From: JAWLHA01 sp041690535
GTDB lineage: Bacteria > Pseudomonadota > Gammaproteobacteria > Thiohalomonadales > Thiohalomonadaceae
Assembly: GCA_041690535.1 (NCBI GenBank)
Contig: JAWLHA010000042.1
Location: 1-42,090 of the forward strand
DNA: 42,090 nucleotides
Direction of reading: 5' to 3'
The notes under the pieces were generated by a model. The model was not told the origin of the DNA. It saw only the letters and a list, made by a program, of their open reading frames with translations, and searched no databases. The position numbers and the translations under genes are program-made. Numbering within the stretch: the first letter of the stretch is position 1; each line of letters starts with the position of its first letter. This document shows, piece after piece, positions 41,988 to 42,090 of the stretch.

Positions 41988-42090
41988 GATAGCAGGGTAA
42001 ACGCATACTTACCCAAGAGCGATGTAAGTCCTTGAAAGCAGGTCGTCGGCCGCATGGATGGGTGCAAGGACGCACTTATGCCGCGGGAGG
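41988..42090 (-). repeat. Repeat family B, copy B2 (cut by window end)
   Basis: Reverse complement of 1491 onward: 42050-42090 matches 1491-1531 at 40 of 41 positions. It directly adjoins MITE-like copy A3. The family continues past the window edge. Confidence 0.7.

Larger units (their letters stand above)
41223..42090. other. Gene-poor right end of the window
   Basis: About 870 bases without a supportable gene. Contents are repeat C copy 2 (41431-41492), MITE-like copy A3 (41813-41987) and repeat B2 (41988-42090). Short frames on both strands lack ribosome sites and domain-like sequence. Confidence 0.55.

Noticed and set aside
1..42090. CRISPR array, tRNA, rRNA or prophage
   Set aside because: No regularly spaced direct repeats, no cloverleaf-like sequence, no ribosomal RNA segment and no phage structural gene were seen.

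Overview
The window looks like a chromosomal segment of a GC-rich gammaproteobacterium (purple sulfur or sulfur-oxidising relatives are my guess, from gene content and repeats only; there is no rRNA or marker gene to test this). It is dominated by an exopolysaccharide (EPS) locus of the exosortase A (XrtA/EpsH, PEP-CTERM) type.

Layout. 0.3-3.5 kb: housekeeping or unrelated genes (MscS-type channel, DUF192 protein, small membrane protein, SatP/YaaH acetate permease). 3.5-11.5 kb, minus strand: nucleotide-sugar dehydrogenase (TviB-like), UDP-sugar 4-epimerase, sigma54 activator PrsR, exosortase XrtA fused to EpsI, and TPR lipoprotein PrsT. 12.0-28.2 kb, plus strand and tightly packed: the initiating sugar transferase, Wza-type export lipoprotein, Wzz-type chain-length protein, tyrosine autokinase, beta-barrel protein, ExeA-like ATPase, polysaccharide deacetylase, FemAB protein, asparagine-synthase-like amidotransferase, acyl carrier protein, NadE-like ATP pyrophosphatase, two GT4 glycosyltransferases and an ATP-grasp ligase. 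28.2-41.2 kb: a mosaic accessory part with two GNAT/FemAB-like transferases, two sulfotransferases, a glycosyltransferase, a Wzx-type flippase, a four-gene minus-strand cassette (GNAT, deacetylase-like, second acyl carrier protein, FkbH-like HAD protein) and a low-molecular-weight tyrosine phosphatase.

How it fits together (inference). Dehydrogenase and epimerase supply an acidic sugar nucleotide. The TIGR03013-type transferase primes undecaprenyl phosphate and the GT4 enzymes extend the unit. Sulfotransferases, GNAT/FemAB proteins and two carrier-protein modules decorate it, the flippase moves it across the membrane, and the chain-length, kinase, Wza and barrel proteins control length and export. 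PrsR would control the PEP-CTERM side and XrtA would process PEP-CTERM proteins. Several expected partners are not in the window: the sensor kinase PrsK, any PEP-CTERM substrate, a Wzy polymerase or ligase, and PAPS-making enzymes.

Repeats. A MITE-like palindromic repeat containing GGATTCCCGCCTTCGCGGGAAT lies at both ends of the window (1-98 and 41813-41987) and in the divergent intergenic region that separates the two main EPS arms (11665-11798). A second repeat family adjoins it at both ends, and a third palindromic family sits at 40496-40561 and 41431-41492. No tRNA, rRNA, CRISPR array, transposase gene or phage gene was seen.
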